The translations under genes were made by a program, and so were the position numbers. The notes beneath the pieces are model-generated. The model ran no database searches. It was given only the letters and a program-made list of their open reading frames with translations, and was not told the origin of the DNA. Shown here one piece after another: positions 36,994-46,348 of a stretch of 64,000 nt of DNA. The first letter of the stretch is position 1, and the number at the start of each line of letters is the position of its first letter. This DNA is from Rhizobium herbae (GTDB taxonomy: Bacteria; Pseudomonadota; Alphaproteobacteria; Rhizobiales; Rhizobiaceae), in the NCBI RefSeq assembly GCF_019511375.1, contig NZ_JAEUAO010000002.1, forward strand, positions 930,001-994,000, written 5' to 3'.

Positions 36994-38070
36994 ATGAGAC
37001 TTTACGAATGCGGCAATTGTGGAAATCCGGTCCATTTCGATAATCGCGTCTGCGTAAATTGCGGCTCCCGGCTGGGCTTCCTGCCGGATGCCATGGCCAT
37101 GCAGGCGTTGATCACGGCCGGCGGTGACCTGTGGCAGGGAGCAGCGCAACAGACGGCAGATGTCCGCTTCTGCGCCAATGCCGCGCATGACATCTGCAAC
37201 TGGCTGATCGCGGCGAACGACGATCATGCCTACTGCCAGGCCTGCCGCTATAACCGTATCGTCCCGGTCACCGACAACCCGGAGGGGCTGGCCCGCTGGC
37301 AGAAGATCGGCCAGGCGCAGCGGCATCTGTTCTATTCGCTGTTGCGCTGGAATCTGCCGCGGCCCGGGCGTGACGTCGATCCGCAGGGCGGGCTTGTCTT
37401 CGATTTTCTCGCCGATGAGGTCGATAGCTACGGCAACCTCGTGCCCGCCATGACCGGTCATGAAGACGGCCTGATCAGTCTGCGTGCGGCTGAAGCCGAT
37501 GACGCCACGCGCGAAAGCGTGCGCGTGCAGATGAACGAACCCTACCGCACGCTGCTCGGCCATTTCCGCCACGAGATCGGTCACTTCTACTGGAGCCAGC
37601 TTGTCCGCGACGACCAGACCCTGAACGAGGCGCGATCGCTGTTCGGCGACGAACGGGCGGATTATGCCGAGGCGCTTCGCCGCAATTACGAGCAGGGACC
37701 TCCCGCCGACTGGCAGACACGGTTCATCAGCACCTATGCCAGCACGCATCCGGCAGAGGACTTCGCCGAATGCTGGGCACACTCTTTCCATATCGTCGAC
37801 ACGCTGGAAACAGCCCGGTCCTTCGGCCTGTCCACCGATCCGCGCCGCCACGAAGGCATGGCGGCGGAAGTCGATTTCGACCCCTATCGGGCGAAGGATG
37901 CGCAGACTCTGGTCGACGCCTGGATCCCCTTGAGCGTGGCGCTGAACAGCATCCAGCGCAGCATGGGTCAGCCAGACAGCTATCCGTTCGTGCTTTCGCC
38001 GCCAGTCGTGCAGAAGCTGGACTTTATCAACCGCCTGATACGGCGGGCGGGAGCAGGCTATAGGCAATAG
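36994..38070 (+). CDS. Zinc-binding metallopeptidase (DUF2248/zinc-ribbon type)
   Basis: A 358-residue cytoplasmic protein. It begins with a zinc ribbon of four cysteines (ECGNCGNPVHFDNRVCVNCG), followed by a second cysteine/histidine set (FCANAAHDICNWLI, HAYCQACRYNR), a feature of the family known as putative zinc-binding metallopeptidase. The catalytic HExxH is RHEIGHFYW, and the third ligand is probably in TYASTHPAEDFAECWAHSFH. The start at 36994 (MRLYECGNCG) begins at the ribbon; the frame is open far upstream but not protein-like. Substrate unknown. It ends inside a cluster of heptamer repeats. Confidence 0.9.
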   Translation: MRLYECGNCGNPVHFDNRVCVNCGSRLGFLPDAMAMQALITAGGDLWQGAAQQTADVRFCANAAHDICNWLIAANDDHAYCQACRYNRIVPVTDNPEGLARWQKIGQAQRHLFYSLLRWNLPRPGRDVDPQGGLVFDFLADEVDSYGNLVPAMTGHEDGLISLRAAEADDATRESVRVQMNEPYRTLLGHFRHEIGHFYWSQLVRDDQTLNEARSLFGDERADYAEALRRNYEQGPPADWQTRFISTYASTHPAEDFAECWAHSFHIVDTLETARSFGLSTDPRRHEGMAAEVDFDPYRAKDAQTLVDAWIPLSVALNSIQRSMGQPDSYPFVLSPPVVQKLDFINRLIRRAGAGYRQ

Positions 38071-38144
38071 GCAATAGGCGATAGCTGTCGCCAAGGCAGA
38101 GACTATTTCTACTGCCTACTGCCTGCTGCCTGCTGCCTACTAGC
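38054..38144. repeat. Inverted clusters of a 7-base repeat (TAGGCAR)
   Basis: The left arm has three copies of TAGGCAA/TAGGCGA in tandem (38060-38080). The right arm has five tandem units whose complement reads TAGGCAG (about 38110-38140). The two arms can pair into a long imperfect hairpin between the metallopeptidase stop codon, which lies inside the first unit, and the end of the cyclic-di-GMP gene on the other strand. It may terminate both. Confidence 0.7.
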
Positions 38145-38150
38145 CACCAG

Positions 38151-41063
38151 CTACGCCCGCTTCATCAGCGGAAAGCGTTCCTTCAACAGCCGCAGGATCG
38201 ATTCCGAGCCGATCGGCGGACCGAAGAGGAAGCTCTGGCCGAAATCGCAACCCAGCTGGGCCAGCTGGACGGCATCCTCCTCGGATTCGATGCCTTCGGC
38301 GACGACTTGCATGTCGAGTTCGCGCGCCATGGTGATGACCGAGCGGAGCAGGATCGTCCGCTTGTCGCTCGGATCCTTGACCAGTGCCTTGTCGATCTTG
38401 ATCGTATCGAAGGGGAAGCGGGTGAGGTAGGCAAGCGAGGAATGGCCGGTGCCGAAGTCGTCGAGCGCCAGCTTCAGGCCGGCATCCTTTAGCTTTTCCA
38501 GCACCAGACGCGCCTGTTCCGGGTTTTCCATGACCAGTGATTCGGTGAGCTCCACCTTCACCTTCTGCGGATCGCAGTGGTTCTTGTTCAGAATCGCCCG
38601 GACATCGTCATGCAGGTCATTGTTGAGCAACTGGGCGCTCGACAGGTTGATGGAGACGAAGATCGGCAGGTCGCCGGTCTGGAGCTGCCAGTCCGTCAGG
38701 TCGCTGGTCGCCTTCTCGAAAGCGAACATGCCAAGCTGGTTGATGAGATCGGTGCCTTCCGCGATCGGGATGAACTCTGACGGTGAGATGCTGCCGCGTT
38801 TCGGATGCTCCCAGCGCATGAGGGCTTCGAAACCGGCGATCTCGGCGTCCACCAGGCGCACGATCGGCTGATAGACAAGGGTCAATTCCTTGCGCTCGAT
38901 GGCGCGACGCAGGTCGTTTTCCAGTTGCAGGCGGTCGGTGCCGGAGGTGCGGAAGGCCGGGCGGAAGGGCTCGACACGGTTACCGCCCGCCTTCTTGGCG
39001 CGGTACATTGCGAGCTCGGCGTCATCGAGCAGCCCAGCGGCATTTTCCTGCTGATCGACCCAGGAGACCAGGCCGATCGAGGCGGTGAGATTGATTTCGC
39101 GGTTGCCGAAATTGAGCGGCACCATGATCGCCTTGGAAACGGCGTCGGCAAAGTCGGCGACCTTGGCGGGGTCGCGCTCCGACATCAGGATCAGGCCGAA
39201 CTCGTCTCCGACCAGGCGGGCCAGCGTGTCCTGCGGCTTCAGGAGCCGGCGCAGGCGGCGGGTCAGCGCAATCAGGATGTTGTCGCCGGCGGCAATGCCG
39301 AGCGCCTCGTTGACCTGCTTGAAGCGATCGATATCGATCGTCAGCACGGTCGGCCGCACGGCATTTGAGCCCGGCGTCAGCGACAGGATGGACTGCAGCC
39401 GGTCAAGGAAGATCTGCCGGTTCGGCAAACCCGTCAGATTGTCGTGAAGCGCGTTGTGCAGCAGGCGGTCGAGAGAGGTCTTCTGTTCGGTGATGTCGAC
39501 GATGGTGCCGACGCAGCGGATGATTTCGCCATTGGCGCCAAGCACCGGCCGCGCTCGGATCGAGAGCCAGTGGTAGTGACCGTCCTCGGCGCGCACGCGG
39601 AATTCGTGGTTCAGCCGCCCTTTGCGATGTTCCAGCAGCACGTCGAGCGTGGCGCGAAACCGGTCGCGGTCGTCCGGATGCAGGCGCGGCAGCCAGTTGC
39701 GCGCGGGCCCATGCATGGTCCCGGGCGAAAGGCCGAGTTGCGCCGAGATGTCGGGAATTGTGACGACGCGATCGCGTGCCACGTCCCAGTCCCAGACGGT
39801 ATCGCCGGAGCCCGTCAGGGCCAGCGACTGACGCTCGAGGTCGGAGAACAGGCCCTGGCTGTAGGCACCGCCGGCAAACGCGTGCTGCATGACCGTAAAG
39901 CCGATCAAAAGCACGATCAGGACGAGACCGCCGCCGAGCGCGGGCTGGACGATGTCATTGGCAAGCTGGCCGGTGACCGTCAGCCATGCGCCGAACAGCC
40001 AGACGAGGATCAACAACCAGGCGGGCACCAAAAGGATGGCCCGGTCGTAACGATTGAAGCCGAGATAGGCGATCAGAAATATGCCGCAGGTGCCGGTCAG
40101 CGCGAAGGAGAGCCGGGCGATACCCGATGCGATCGCCGGGTCGTAGATGGCGACGCCGAACAAGAGACCGAGGCCGAGGATCCAGGCAAGCGTCGCATAG
40201 CTCAGATGCTGGTGCCAACGGTTGAGGTTGAGATAGGTGAACAGGAAGATCACAAGGCCAGCGGCCAGGAACACTTCGGTTCCGGCGCGCCATATGCGTT
40301 CGTCACCTGCGGTAATGCTGATCAGCTTCGACAGGAAGCCGAAATCGACGCAGATATAGGCAAGCACCGCCCAGGCGAGCGCAGCCGTCGCCGGCAGCAT
40401 CGAGGTGCCCTTGACGACGAAGAGAATCGTCAGGAACACCGCAAGCAGGCCGGCAATGCCGAGCACGATGCCGCGATAGAGAGTGAAGGCGTTGACCGTG
40501 TCCTTGTAGGCATCGGGCTGCCAGAGGTAGATCTGCGGCAGGTCCGGCCCCGCCAGTTCGGCCACGAAGGTAATGACCGAGCCGGGGTTCAGCGTGATGC
40601 GAAACACGTCGGCTTCGTCGCTCGGCTGCCGGTCGAGCGCAAAGCCTTCGCTGGGCGTGATCGAGAGAATGCGCTGCGAGCCGAGGTCCGGCCAGAACAG
40701 CTTGGAATTCACCAGGCGGAAATGCGGGGCGACGATGACGCGCTCCAGCTGCTCTTCCGAAACATTGGCGAGCGCAAAAACGGCCCAGTCGCCCTGGTGG
40801 TTATCAGCGCTCGACCGCACTTCGATGCGCCGGACGATGCCGTCGGTGCCCGGGGCAGTCGAGACCTGGAAGGCTTCGCCGCGGCCGGTATAGATTTCCG
40901 TCGTCGCCGTCAGGTCGAGTGCGGTGTCCTCACGCGAAATCTTGACAGGTTCCGTGGCAAATGCTGCGCCGCTACCCAGCAGGCAGACCATGGTCATCAT
41001 GGCGGTGAGAAGCGCCAGAAACCGTCGTGCTGAGGCATAGAGAGGCAGGCAATTCAAAGACAT
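38151..41063 (-). CDS. 7TMR-DISM sensor with PAS, degenerate GGDEF and EAL domains
   Basis: A 970-residue membrane protein. Signal peptide about 1-38, periplasmic 7TMR-DISMED2-like sensing domain about 40-185, seven transmembrane helices about 190-405 (GIVLGIAGLLAVFLTILFVV and onward), PAS domain about 415-530, GGDEF about 540-700, EAL about 710-960. The cyclase signature is LVGDEF instead of GGDEF (first Gly replaced by Val) and no RxxD I-site is present (KPQD at its place), so cyclase activity is doubtful. The EAL half keeps GFEALMRWEHP, SINLSSAQLL, VELTESLV, DDFGTGHSSL, IKIDKAL, VVAEGIES and FGQSFLFG, so it should degrade cyclic di-GMP. The start overlaps the GNAT stop (TTGATG). Confidence 0.9.
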   Translation of the reverse strand: MSLNCLPLYASARRFLALLTAMMTMVCLLGSGAAFATEPVKISREDTALDLTATTEIYTGRGEAFQVSTAPGTDGIVRRIEVRSSADNHQGDWAVFALANVSEEQLERVIVAPHFRLVNSKLFWPDLGSQRILSITPSEGFALDRQPSDEADVFRITLNPGSVITFVAELAGPDLPQIYLWQPDAYKDTVNAFTLYRGIVLGIAGLLAVFLTILFVVKGTSMLPATAALAWAVLAYICVDFGFLSKLISITAGDERIWRAGTEVFLAAGLVIFLFTYLNLNRWHQHLSYATLAWILGLGLLFGVAIYDPAIASGIARLSFALTGTCGIFLIAYLGFNRYDRAILLVPAWLLILVWLFGAWLTVTGQLANDIVQPALGGGLVLIVLLIGFTVMQHAFAGGAYSQGLFSDLERQSLALTGSGDTVWDWDVARDRVVTIPDISAQLGLSPGTMHGPARNWLPRLHPDDRDRFRATLDVLLEHRKGRLNHEFRVRAEDGHYHWLSIRARPVLGANGEIIRCVGTIVDITEQKTSLDRLLHNALHDNLTGLPNRQIFLDRLQSILSLTPGSNAVRPTVLTIDIDRFKQVNEALGIAAGDNILIALTRRLRRLLKPQDTLARLVGDEFGLILMSERDPAKVADFADAVSKAIMVPLNFGNREINLTASIGLVSWVDQQENAAGLLDDAELAMYRAKKAGGNRVEPFRPAFRTSGTDRLQLENDLRRAIERKELTLVYQPIVRLVDAEIAGFEALMRWEHPKRGSISPSEFIPIAEGTDLINQLGMFAFEKATSDLTDWQLQTGDLPIFVSINLSSAQLLNNDLHDDVRAILNKNHCDPQKVKVELTESLVMENPEQARLVLEKLKDAGLKLALDDFGTGHSSLAYLTRFPFDTIKIDKALVKDPSDKRTILLRSVITMARELDMQVVAEGIESEEDAVQLAQLGCDFGQSFLFGPPIGSESILRLLKERFPLMKRA

Positions 41064-41674
41064 CAATCACTCAAATTCTTGGGTTGCACGCTGTCCTGCG
41101 AGAGAAGGGAGAACATGAGGTGATCCCGCCATTGCCCGTTGATTTTCAGATATTCCCGCAAGTAGCCTTCACGCTGAAACCCGGCCTTTTCAAGGAGCCG
41201 GATACTTCTCTGGTTCTCGGGAATACAGGCTGCTTCGATGCGGTGCAACTGAAGGCTGGAAAAGATGTAGGGAATGGCAAGCTTGACGGCCTCAGCCATA
41301 TGGCCCTTGCCGGCGTGCCGCTCGCCCATCCAGTAGCCGATCATGCAGCATTGGGCGGCTCCACGGCGGATGTAGCCGATGGTCAGGCCACCGACCAGCT
41401 GGTCCTGCGCGCGCAGGAAAATGAACAGTGGCACGGCCTGGCCGGAGGAAAATTCCTGCTCGTTGCGGATGACGCGGCTGCGAAAGGCACTCTCGGTCAT
41501 TTCGTCGGCGCGCCAGGTTGGCTCCCAGGGCTCAAGGAACGCGCGGCTTTCGCTACGCAGTTGATACCATTGCCGATAATCGGATGCCTTGGGCAGGCGC
41601 AGCAAATACGTAGCATTGGCAATCTCGACCGGATTCGGCTGCCGTGACAGAAACCGAAAGACCGATCGTGTCAT
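41063..41674 (-). CDS. GNAT family N-acetyltransferase (RimJ/RimL type)
   Basis: A 203-residue acetyltransferase. The acetyl-CoA-binding motif is YWMGERHAGKGHMAEAVKLA (Q/R-x-x-G-x-G/A in the form RHAGKG), with YIFSSLQLHRIEAACIPENQ and SIRLLEKAGFQREGYLREYL after it, typical of the RimJ/SpeG-like branch that acetylates protein N-termini or small amines. It is upstream of and translationally coupled to the 7TMR-DISM phosphodiesterase gene. Confidence 0.9.
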   Translation of the reverse strand: MTRSVFRFLSRQPNPVEIANATYLLRLPKASDYRQWYQLRSESRAFLEPWEPTWRADEMTESAFRSRVIRNEQEFSSGQAVPLFIFLRAQDQLVGGLTIGYIRRGAAQCCMIGYWMGERHAGKGHMAEAVKLAIPYIFSSLQLHRIEAACIPENQRSIRLLEKAGFQREGYLREYLKINGQWRDHLMFSLLSQDSVQPKNLSD

Positions 41675-41755
41675 ATATGCCTCCGCGGCGCGTGGGGTGT
41701 TGCCGTGATGCGAGGCGCTCGAAGAACGCCCGCAGGTCGCCCTTCAAAATAAGTA

Positions 41756-43057
41756 TTAACCGTTGGCGGCGCGAGCTTGAACCGCCTTGTTGGACAATGC
41801 ACCGAGGATATCGTTCATCGGCGCCAGCTTCTCGAGCGGTCCGATTGCCGAAAGTGTCGGGGTCGTGTCGAAGAACAAGCGCCCGGCCAGGTCCGTCAGG
41901 CGCTCCATGGTAATGCCGGACAGGCGCTCCACCAGTTCCTCGTTCGGGATCGGTCGGCCGTAGAGCATCATCTGGCGGGCGATCTGGCCGGCGCGGGCGG
42001 CGGGGCTTTCCTGGCCCATCAGCAACTGCGCGCGGATCTGGGCGCGGGCGCGGTCGATTTCCTGCTGCTCTATGGTCATCGACGACTTGCGCAATTCATC
42101 GATGATGACGGGCATCAGTTCCGGCAGGTTCTCGCCGCCGGTCGCCGCATGAACGCCGAAGATGCCGGTATCGGAAAAGCCCCAGTGGAAGGCATAGACC
42201 GAATAACAGAGACCGCGATGTTCGCGCACTTCCTGGAAGAGGCGCGATGACATGCCGCCGCCGAGAATATTGGCGAGAATCTGCGAACAGTAGAAATCGC
42301 GGGCATGATAGGCCTTGCCCTCGAAACCGAGCAGGACCTGTGCGTCCATCAGGTCACGGTCCTCCCGCACATCGCCGCCGGTATAGCGGGCGGCGTCAGC
42401 AAGCGGCGCGGTGGCCGGCTTTTGCGGAAGGCTGGCAAAGCGGTCTTCAACCTGTCGCACGAAGCTATCATGATCAAGGGCGCCGGCACCGACCACGAAC
42501 ATGCGGTCGGTGGTGTAGTTGCGGCCGAGATAGGCGCGGATCTGCTCGGGCGTGAAGGAAAGAACCGTGTCCGGCGTGCCGAGGATCGGCCGTCCGACCG
42601 TCTGGTTGGCAAAGGCGGTTTCGGCGAACTTGTCGAAGACGACATCGTCGGGCGTGTCGTTGGCGGCGCCGATCTCCTGCAGGATGACGTGTTTTTCCCG
42701 CTGCAGTTCGTCTTCATCGAAGGAGGATTCCGTCAGGATGTCGGCGAGAATGTCGACGGCGAGCGGAACGTCGTCCTGAAGGATGCGGGCGTAATAGGAC
42801 GTTGTTTCGGTTGAGGTGGCGGCGTTGACTTCGCCCCCGACATTTTCGATCTGCTCGGCAATGTCGCGGGCGGTTCGCCGCGCTGTGCCCTTGAACGCCA
42901 TATGTTCCAGCAGATGGGCAATTCCGTGCTCGTCCGTGGTTTCATCGCGTGAACCGGATTTGATCCAGACACCGAGGGCGACGCTTTCAAGATGCGGCAT
43001 GTTCTCGGTGACGACGGTCAACCCGGACTGGAGCCGGGTGCACTCAACTTTCATCAT
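41756..43057 (-). CDS. M16 family zinc peptidase (mitochondrial processing peptidase-like)
   Basis: A 433-residue insulinase-family peptidase. The inverted zinc motif is HLLEHMAFKGT (HxxEH) preceded by HGIAHL, and the third ligand is expected in the E region after AATSTETTSYYARI. The C-terminal M16 domain includes YLGRNYTTDRMFVVGAGALD and GFSDTGIFGVHAATGGENLP. In alphaproteobacteria this gene regularly follows thrC; here it is 17 bases downstream, so it is in the same operon. It is probably cytoplasmic and degrades peptides; its close relatives gave rise to the mitochondrial processing peptidase. Confidence 0.93.
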   Translation of the reverse strand: MMKVECTRLQSGLTVVTENMPHLESVALGVWIKSGSRDETTDEHGIAHLLEHMAFKGTARRTARDIAEQIENVGGEVNAATSTETTSYYARILQDDVPLAVDILADILTESSFDEDELQREKHVILQEIGAANDTPDDVVFDKFAETAFANQTVGRPILGTPDTVLSFTPEQIRAYLGRNYTTDRMFVVGAGALDHDSFVRQVEDRFASLPQKPATAPLADAARYTGGDVREDRDLMDAQVLLGFEGKAYHARDFYCSQILANILGGGMSSRLFQEVREHRGLCYSVYAFHWGFSDTGIFGVHAATGGENLPELMPVIIDELRKSSMTIEQQEIDRARAQIRAQLLMGQESPAARAGQIARQMMLYGRPIPNEELVERLSGITMERLTDLAGRLFFDTTPTLSAIGPLEKLAPMNDILGALSNKAVQARAANG

Positions 43058-43074
43058 ACGTCTTTCTGCGTCCT

Positions 43075-44481
43075 TTAGCTCAGGATGCGGGCGTGCTCGC
43101 TGATAAAGTTTTCAACGGTCTTCAGCTCCGGCTCCAGAATATCGAAACGCTCCTCCCTGACCATCAGATCAGCAAGCCACGTTGGAAGCGCCGGGTCAAT
43201 ACCACTGGCCGATTTTACTGCGGCCGGGAATTTCGCCGGATGGGCGGTGGAAAGCGTCACCATCGGCGTGTTCGGCTTTTCATGCTTGCCGGCGACGAAA
43301 ACGCCGATCGCCGTATGCGGGTCGAGCAGATAACCGGTCGCCTCCAGCGTCGAGCGGATGGTCTTGGCGACCTCCTTTTCGGTCGCACGGCCCGCGCGGA
43401 ACACCTTGCGGATGAACTTCAGCGCGTTTTCCTCGATCTCGAAGGCGCCGGATTGCTGCAGGCTGGCCATGGCGCCGCGCACCTTGGAGGCGTCGCGATC
43501 ATAGGCCTCGAACAGCAGCCGCTCGAAATTCGAGGAGATCTGGATGTCCATCGATGGCGAGGTTGTCGCCTTGACGTCGCGCATCTCGTAGCGGCCGGTC
43601 TTCAGGGTGCGGGCGAGAATATCGTTCTCATTGGTGGCGACAATCAGCTTGTCGATCGGCAACCCCATCTGCATCGCAACGTAGCCGGCAAAAATATCGC
43701 CGAAATTGCCGGTCGGGACCGTGAAGGAGATTTTCCGGTCCGGCCCGCCGAGGGTAAGCGCGGTGGTGAAGTAGTAGACGATCTGGGCCATGATGCGCGC
43801 CCAGTTGATCGAATTGACGCCGGAAAGCGCCACGCGGTCGCGGAAGGCGACGTCGTTGAACATGGCTTTGACCAGGTTCTGGCAGTCGTCGAAATTGCCC
43901 TCGACCGCCAGTGCATGGACGTTGGCCGCCTTGGAGGTGGTCATCTGCCGCTGCTGCACCGGCGAGACCTTGCCATGCGGGAAGAGGATGAAGATGTCGG
44001 TCCGGTCGCGGCCGGCAAAGGCGTCGATCGCGGCCCCCCCAGTGTCGCCGGAGGTAGCTCCGACGATCGTTGCGCGCTGGTTGCGCTGGGCAAGCACATG
44101 GTCCATCAGCCGCCCGAGCAACTGCATGGCCACGTCCTTGAAGGCAAGCGTCGAACCGTGGAACAGTTCCATGACGAAGGCGTTCGGCCCGGTCTGGACG
44201 AGCGGCGCGATCGCCGGATGGCGGAAGGTTGCGTAGGCCTCGTTGATCATCGCCCGGAAGGCATCTTCGGGGATTTCGCCGTCAACGAAGGGCGAAAGGA
44301 CGGTGAAGGCGATCTCCTGATAGGATCTGCCGCGCAACGCCCGGATTTCCTTCTTGGAAAACCGCGGCCATTCCTTCGGCACGTAGAGACCGCCGTCGCG
44401 GGCAAGACCCGCCAGAAGCGCATCGCAAAAATTGAGCGAAGGGGCTTCGCCCCGCGTCGAGACATACTTCACCGTGACCAT
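43075..44481 (-). CDS. thrC: Threonine synthase
   Basis: PLP enzyme turning O-phosphohomoserine into threonine. A 468-residue protein of the longer ThrC class: start VKYVSTRGEAPSLNFCDALL, PLP lysine in FHGSTLAFKDVAMQLLGRLM, glycine loop IVGATSGDTGGAAIDAFAGR, FTVPTGNFGDIFAGYVAMQM and LLDPHTAIGVFVAG. Complete. It forms an operon with the M16 peptidase. thrB is elsewhere in the window. Confidence 0.96.
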   Translation of the reverse strand: MVTVKYVSTRGEAPSLNFCDALLAGLARDGGLYVPKEWPRFSKKEIRALRGRSYQEIAFTVLSPFVDGEIPEDAFRAMINEAYATFRHPAIAPLVQTGPNAFVMELFHGSTLAFKDVAMQLLGRLMDHVLAQRNQRATIVGATSGDTGGAAIDAFAGRDRTDIFILFPHGKVSPVQQRQMTTSKAANVHALAVEGNFDDCQNLVKAMFNDVAFRDRVALSGVNSINWARIMAQIVYYFTTALTLGGPDRKISFTVPTGNFGDIFAGYVAMQMGLPIDKLIVATNENDILARTLKTGRYEMRDVKATTSPSMDIQISSNFERLLFEAYDRDASKVRGAMASLQQSGAFEIEENALKFIRKVFRAGRATEKEVAKTIRSTLEATGYLLDPHTAIGVFVAGKHEKPNTPMVTLSTAHPAKFPAAVKSASGIDPALPTWLADLMVREERFDILEPELKTVENFISEHARILS

Positions 44482-44806
44482 CCTTCGTCGTCTGGCTGCC
44501 GCGGAGGTTGCGGCGAGAATTGATCGGCACTCTAATTTTGCGTCGGCCCTTGGCCAGGCGGACGCAAATATCGTCTTGCAGCTCTGTCGTTGGTCTTTCC
44601 AGCCGCCTTCCGCCGCGTTTTGACGGGGACCGAAAAATTGACCTTGCGCCTTGAGACTCCAATCGATTTTTCGATGCGTCGCTGCTATAGACCATCGCCA
44701 AGGGTCTTGAAAGGCCCAGTTGCAGGGGGATCAAACCGAAAAAATCCTTATTTTCCGGTCAGTCCGTCCCGCGACATCAATGGTGCAAGGCAGAGGGTCA
44801 ACTCAG
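44482..44806. other. Divergent intergenic region between thrC and the lipoprotein gene
   Basis: 325 bases with promoters presumably on both strands. I see no coding sequence of convincing quality and no clear operator or hairpin. Confidence 0.4.
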
Positions 44807-45355
44807 GTGTTTGGTAAAATCTCCAGCCGTCTTCTCGGAATCTCACTTCTCGTCGTCATAGCGGGCTGCAACAAAACGGATACCGGCGGAGCGATCGATG
44901 CCGGCGGCAGTGCGGCCGCGTCAACCCCCGCCGTCATCCAAGGTACCTGCCCGCAGGTCTATCTGCTCGACGGAACGGCGAACTACCGCACCTATGCCAA
45001 GGGCGCCAAGGACGATCCCACCAAGATCGTCTACCAGGCCTCGCTGGCCGACACGACACGCCAGTGCGTCCAGAACGAAAGCCAGCTGGTGATGACCGTC
45101 GTCGTCCAGGGCCGCGTCGTTTCAGGCCCGGCCGGTGGCGCCGGCAGCGTCAACCTGCCGATCCGCGTGGCCGCGACCGATGGCAAGAAGACGCTCTATT
45201 CCGAACTGACGCAATATCCGGTCGAGGTTCCGGCCGGTGTCGGCGCCACCCAGTTCATCTTCACCAAGACCAACGTCGCGCTGCCCGGCGGCGCCGGCGA
45301 TTTCGCCAAAGTCTATGTCGGCTTCGACGAGGGGCCGGTCAAGAAGAAGAAATAG
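44807..45355 (+). CDS. Hypothetical lipoprotein
   Basis: A protein of about 182 residues with a lipoprotein signal (VFGKISSRLLGISLLVVIAG followed by Cys; lipobox IAGC). The mature part has a short G/A-rich spacer and then CPQVYLLDGTANYRTYAKGA and VYQASLADTTRQCVQNESQL, a beta-rich domain with SVNLPIRVAATDGKKTLYSE. It ends in GPVKKKK. Homologues occur throughout rhizobia without assigned function. The GTG at 44807 has AGAGGG nine bases upstream; an ATG at 44780 is possible but lacks a ribosome-binding site. Confidence 0.78.
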   Translation: MFGKISSRLLGISLLVVIAGCNKTDTGGAIDAGGSAAASTPAVIQGTCPQVYLLDGTANYRTYAKGAKDDPTKIVYQASLADTTRQCVQNESQLVMTVVVQGRVVSGPAGGAGSVNLPIRVAATDGKKTLYSELTQYPVEVPAGVGATQFIFTKTNVALPGGAGDFAKVYVGFDEGPVKKKK

Positions 45356-45367
45356 GCGGAGCCCCAT

Positions 45368-45470
45368 ACGCCGTCATCCTCGGGCTTGACCCGAGGATCC
45401 AGGCCCCCCGCGACGACCGATTTGAAGCAACTCGAGAATGGATCCTCGGGTCATGCCCGAGGATGATGCA
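45368..45470. repeat. Dispersed intergenic palindromic repeat (class A), two stems
   Basis: Two copies of ATCCTCGGG-n5-CCCGAGGAT (45376-45398 and 45442-45464), arranged as mirror halves with GTCATCCTCGG at the left, GGATCCA inside and GAGGATGATG at the right. It lies between convergent genes and is the same family as 26975-27130. Confidence 0.8.
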
Positions 45471-45515
45471 GGTGGGCGGGGCCGCCTTTCAGGCTAACGC
45501 ACTCACCAAACAGCC

Positions 45516-46211
45516 CTATGCCGTCAGCGACTCCGACCATTCCGACAAGGCGGCGATGACGCCGGGCAGGGCGCTCATGCGCGAGATCACGGTTTCGGCA
45601 CCCGCTTCGGTCAGCTTGTCGGCATGGGACGGATAAGTGTGCGAGGCGCCGGTGAAGCCGACGACGCGCATGCCCGCAGTCGTGGCGCCATGGATGCCGT
45701 GGACGGAATCCTCGATCACCAGCACGCGGGAAGGATCGATGCCGAACTGCCTGGCGCCGTGCAGGAAGATGTCCGGCTTCGGCTTCACCTTGTCCTCGCC
45801 GAGGTCGCGGGCCGAATAGATATGCTTGCCGAAATGATCCTTGATGCCGACCTTGGAAAGCATCATCGCGAGACGCTTCGATGTCGAGTTGGAGCAGATG
45901 CAATGCGGCAGTTTGAGCTGCGCCAGCACCGGCTTGACGCCGTCGATGATCTTGACGTCGCTTGCCAGCCGCTTGTCGAGGATGGCTTCGTTCTTGGTGA
46001 TGAGGTTTGCCGAAAGCGGAATGTCGGCTTCCTTCTCGATGGCAAGAAGCGTGTTGTGCCAGGTCATGCCGGCAAAACGCTCGGCCATTTCCTCGGTGCT
46101 GATCGGATAACCCGCCTCGGTCAGGAGTTCCGCCTCGACCTCGCTGGCGATGATTTCCGAATCGACCAGAACGCCGTCGCAGTCGAAGATGATGAGATCA
46201 ATGCTGTTCAT
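45516..46211 (-). CDS. HAD superfamily hydrolase, subfamily IA (phosphoglycolate phosphatase-like)
   Basis: A 231-residue phosphatase: motif I IIFDCDGVLVDSEIIASEVE (nucleophile Asp and acid Asp), motif II HCICSNSTSKRLAMML, lysine in DKVKPKPDIFLHGARQFGID and motif III VLVIEDSVHGIHGATTAGM. The cap domain and QEVE region resemble beta-phosphoglucomutase and 6-phosphogluconate phosphatase (YieH-type) enzymes. Substrate not assignable. The start at 46211 (MNSIDLIIFDCDG) is set by the domain; the open frame upstream runs through a repeat. Confidence 0.9.
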   Translation of the reverse strand: MNSIDLIIFDCDGVLVDSEIIASEVEAELLTEAGYPISTEEMAERFAGMTWHNTLLAIEKEADIPLSANLITKNEAILDKRLASDVKIIDGVKPVLAQLKLPHCICSNSTSKRLAMMLSKVGIKDHFGKHIYSARDLGEDKVKPKPDIFLHGARQFGIDPSRVLVIEDSVHGIHGATTAGMRVVGFTGASHTYPSHADKLTEAGAETVISRMSALPGVIAALSEWSESLTA

Positions 46212-46348
46212 GTCGGGGAAATCCTTGGGGGAAAGCCAGATCCTTGGAACGAAGGGGGCGATGTACACGAAGCGCCTCAAAAGCTCAACCACGTGCGGCG
46301 GGAAGCTGCCATGCAGGAAGGGCGGGCTCCGCATCTGTCGGGGCGGCC

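Noticed and set aside
38054-38144. CRISPR-like array
   Set aside because: The repeats are 7 bases long, directly adjacent without spacers and inverted between halves; no cas genes.
39444-41033. 530-codon open frame antisense to the 7TMR-DISM gene
   Set aside because: Shadow of the EAL protein; no protein-like hydrophobic core or family motif.
43093-44523. Antisense open frame across thrC
   Set aside because: Shadow frame; thrC on the opposite strand is complete.
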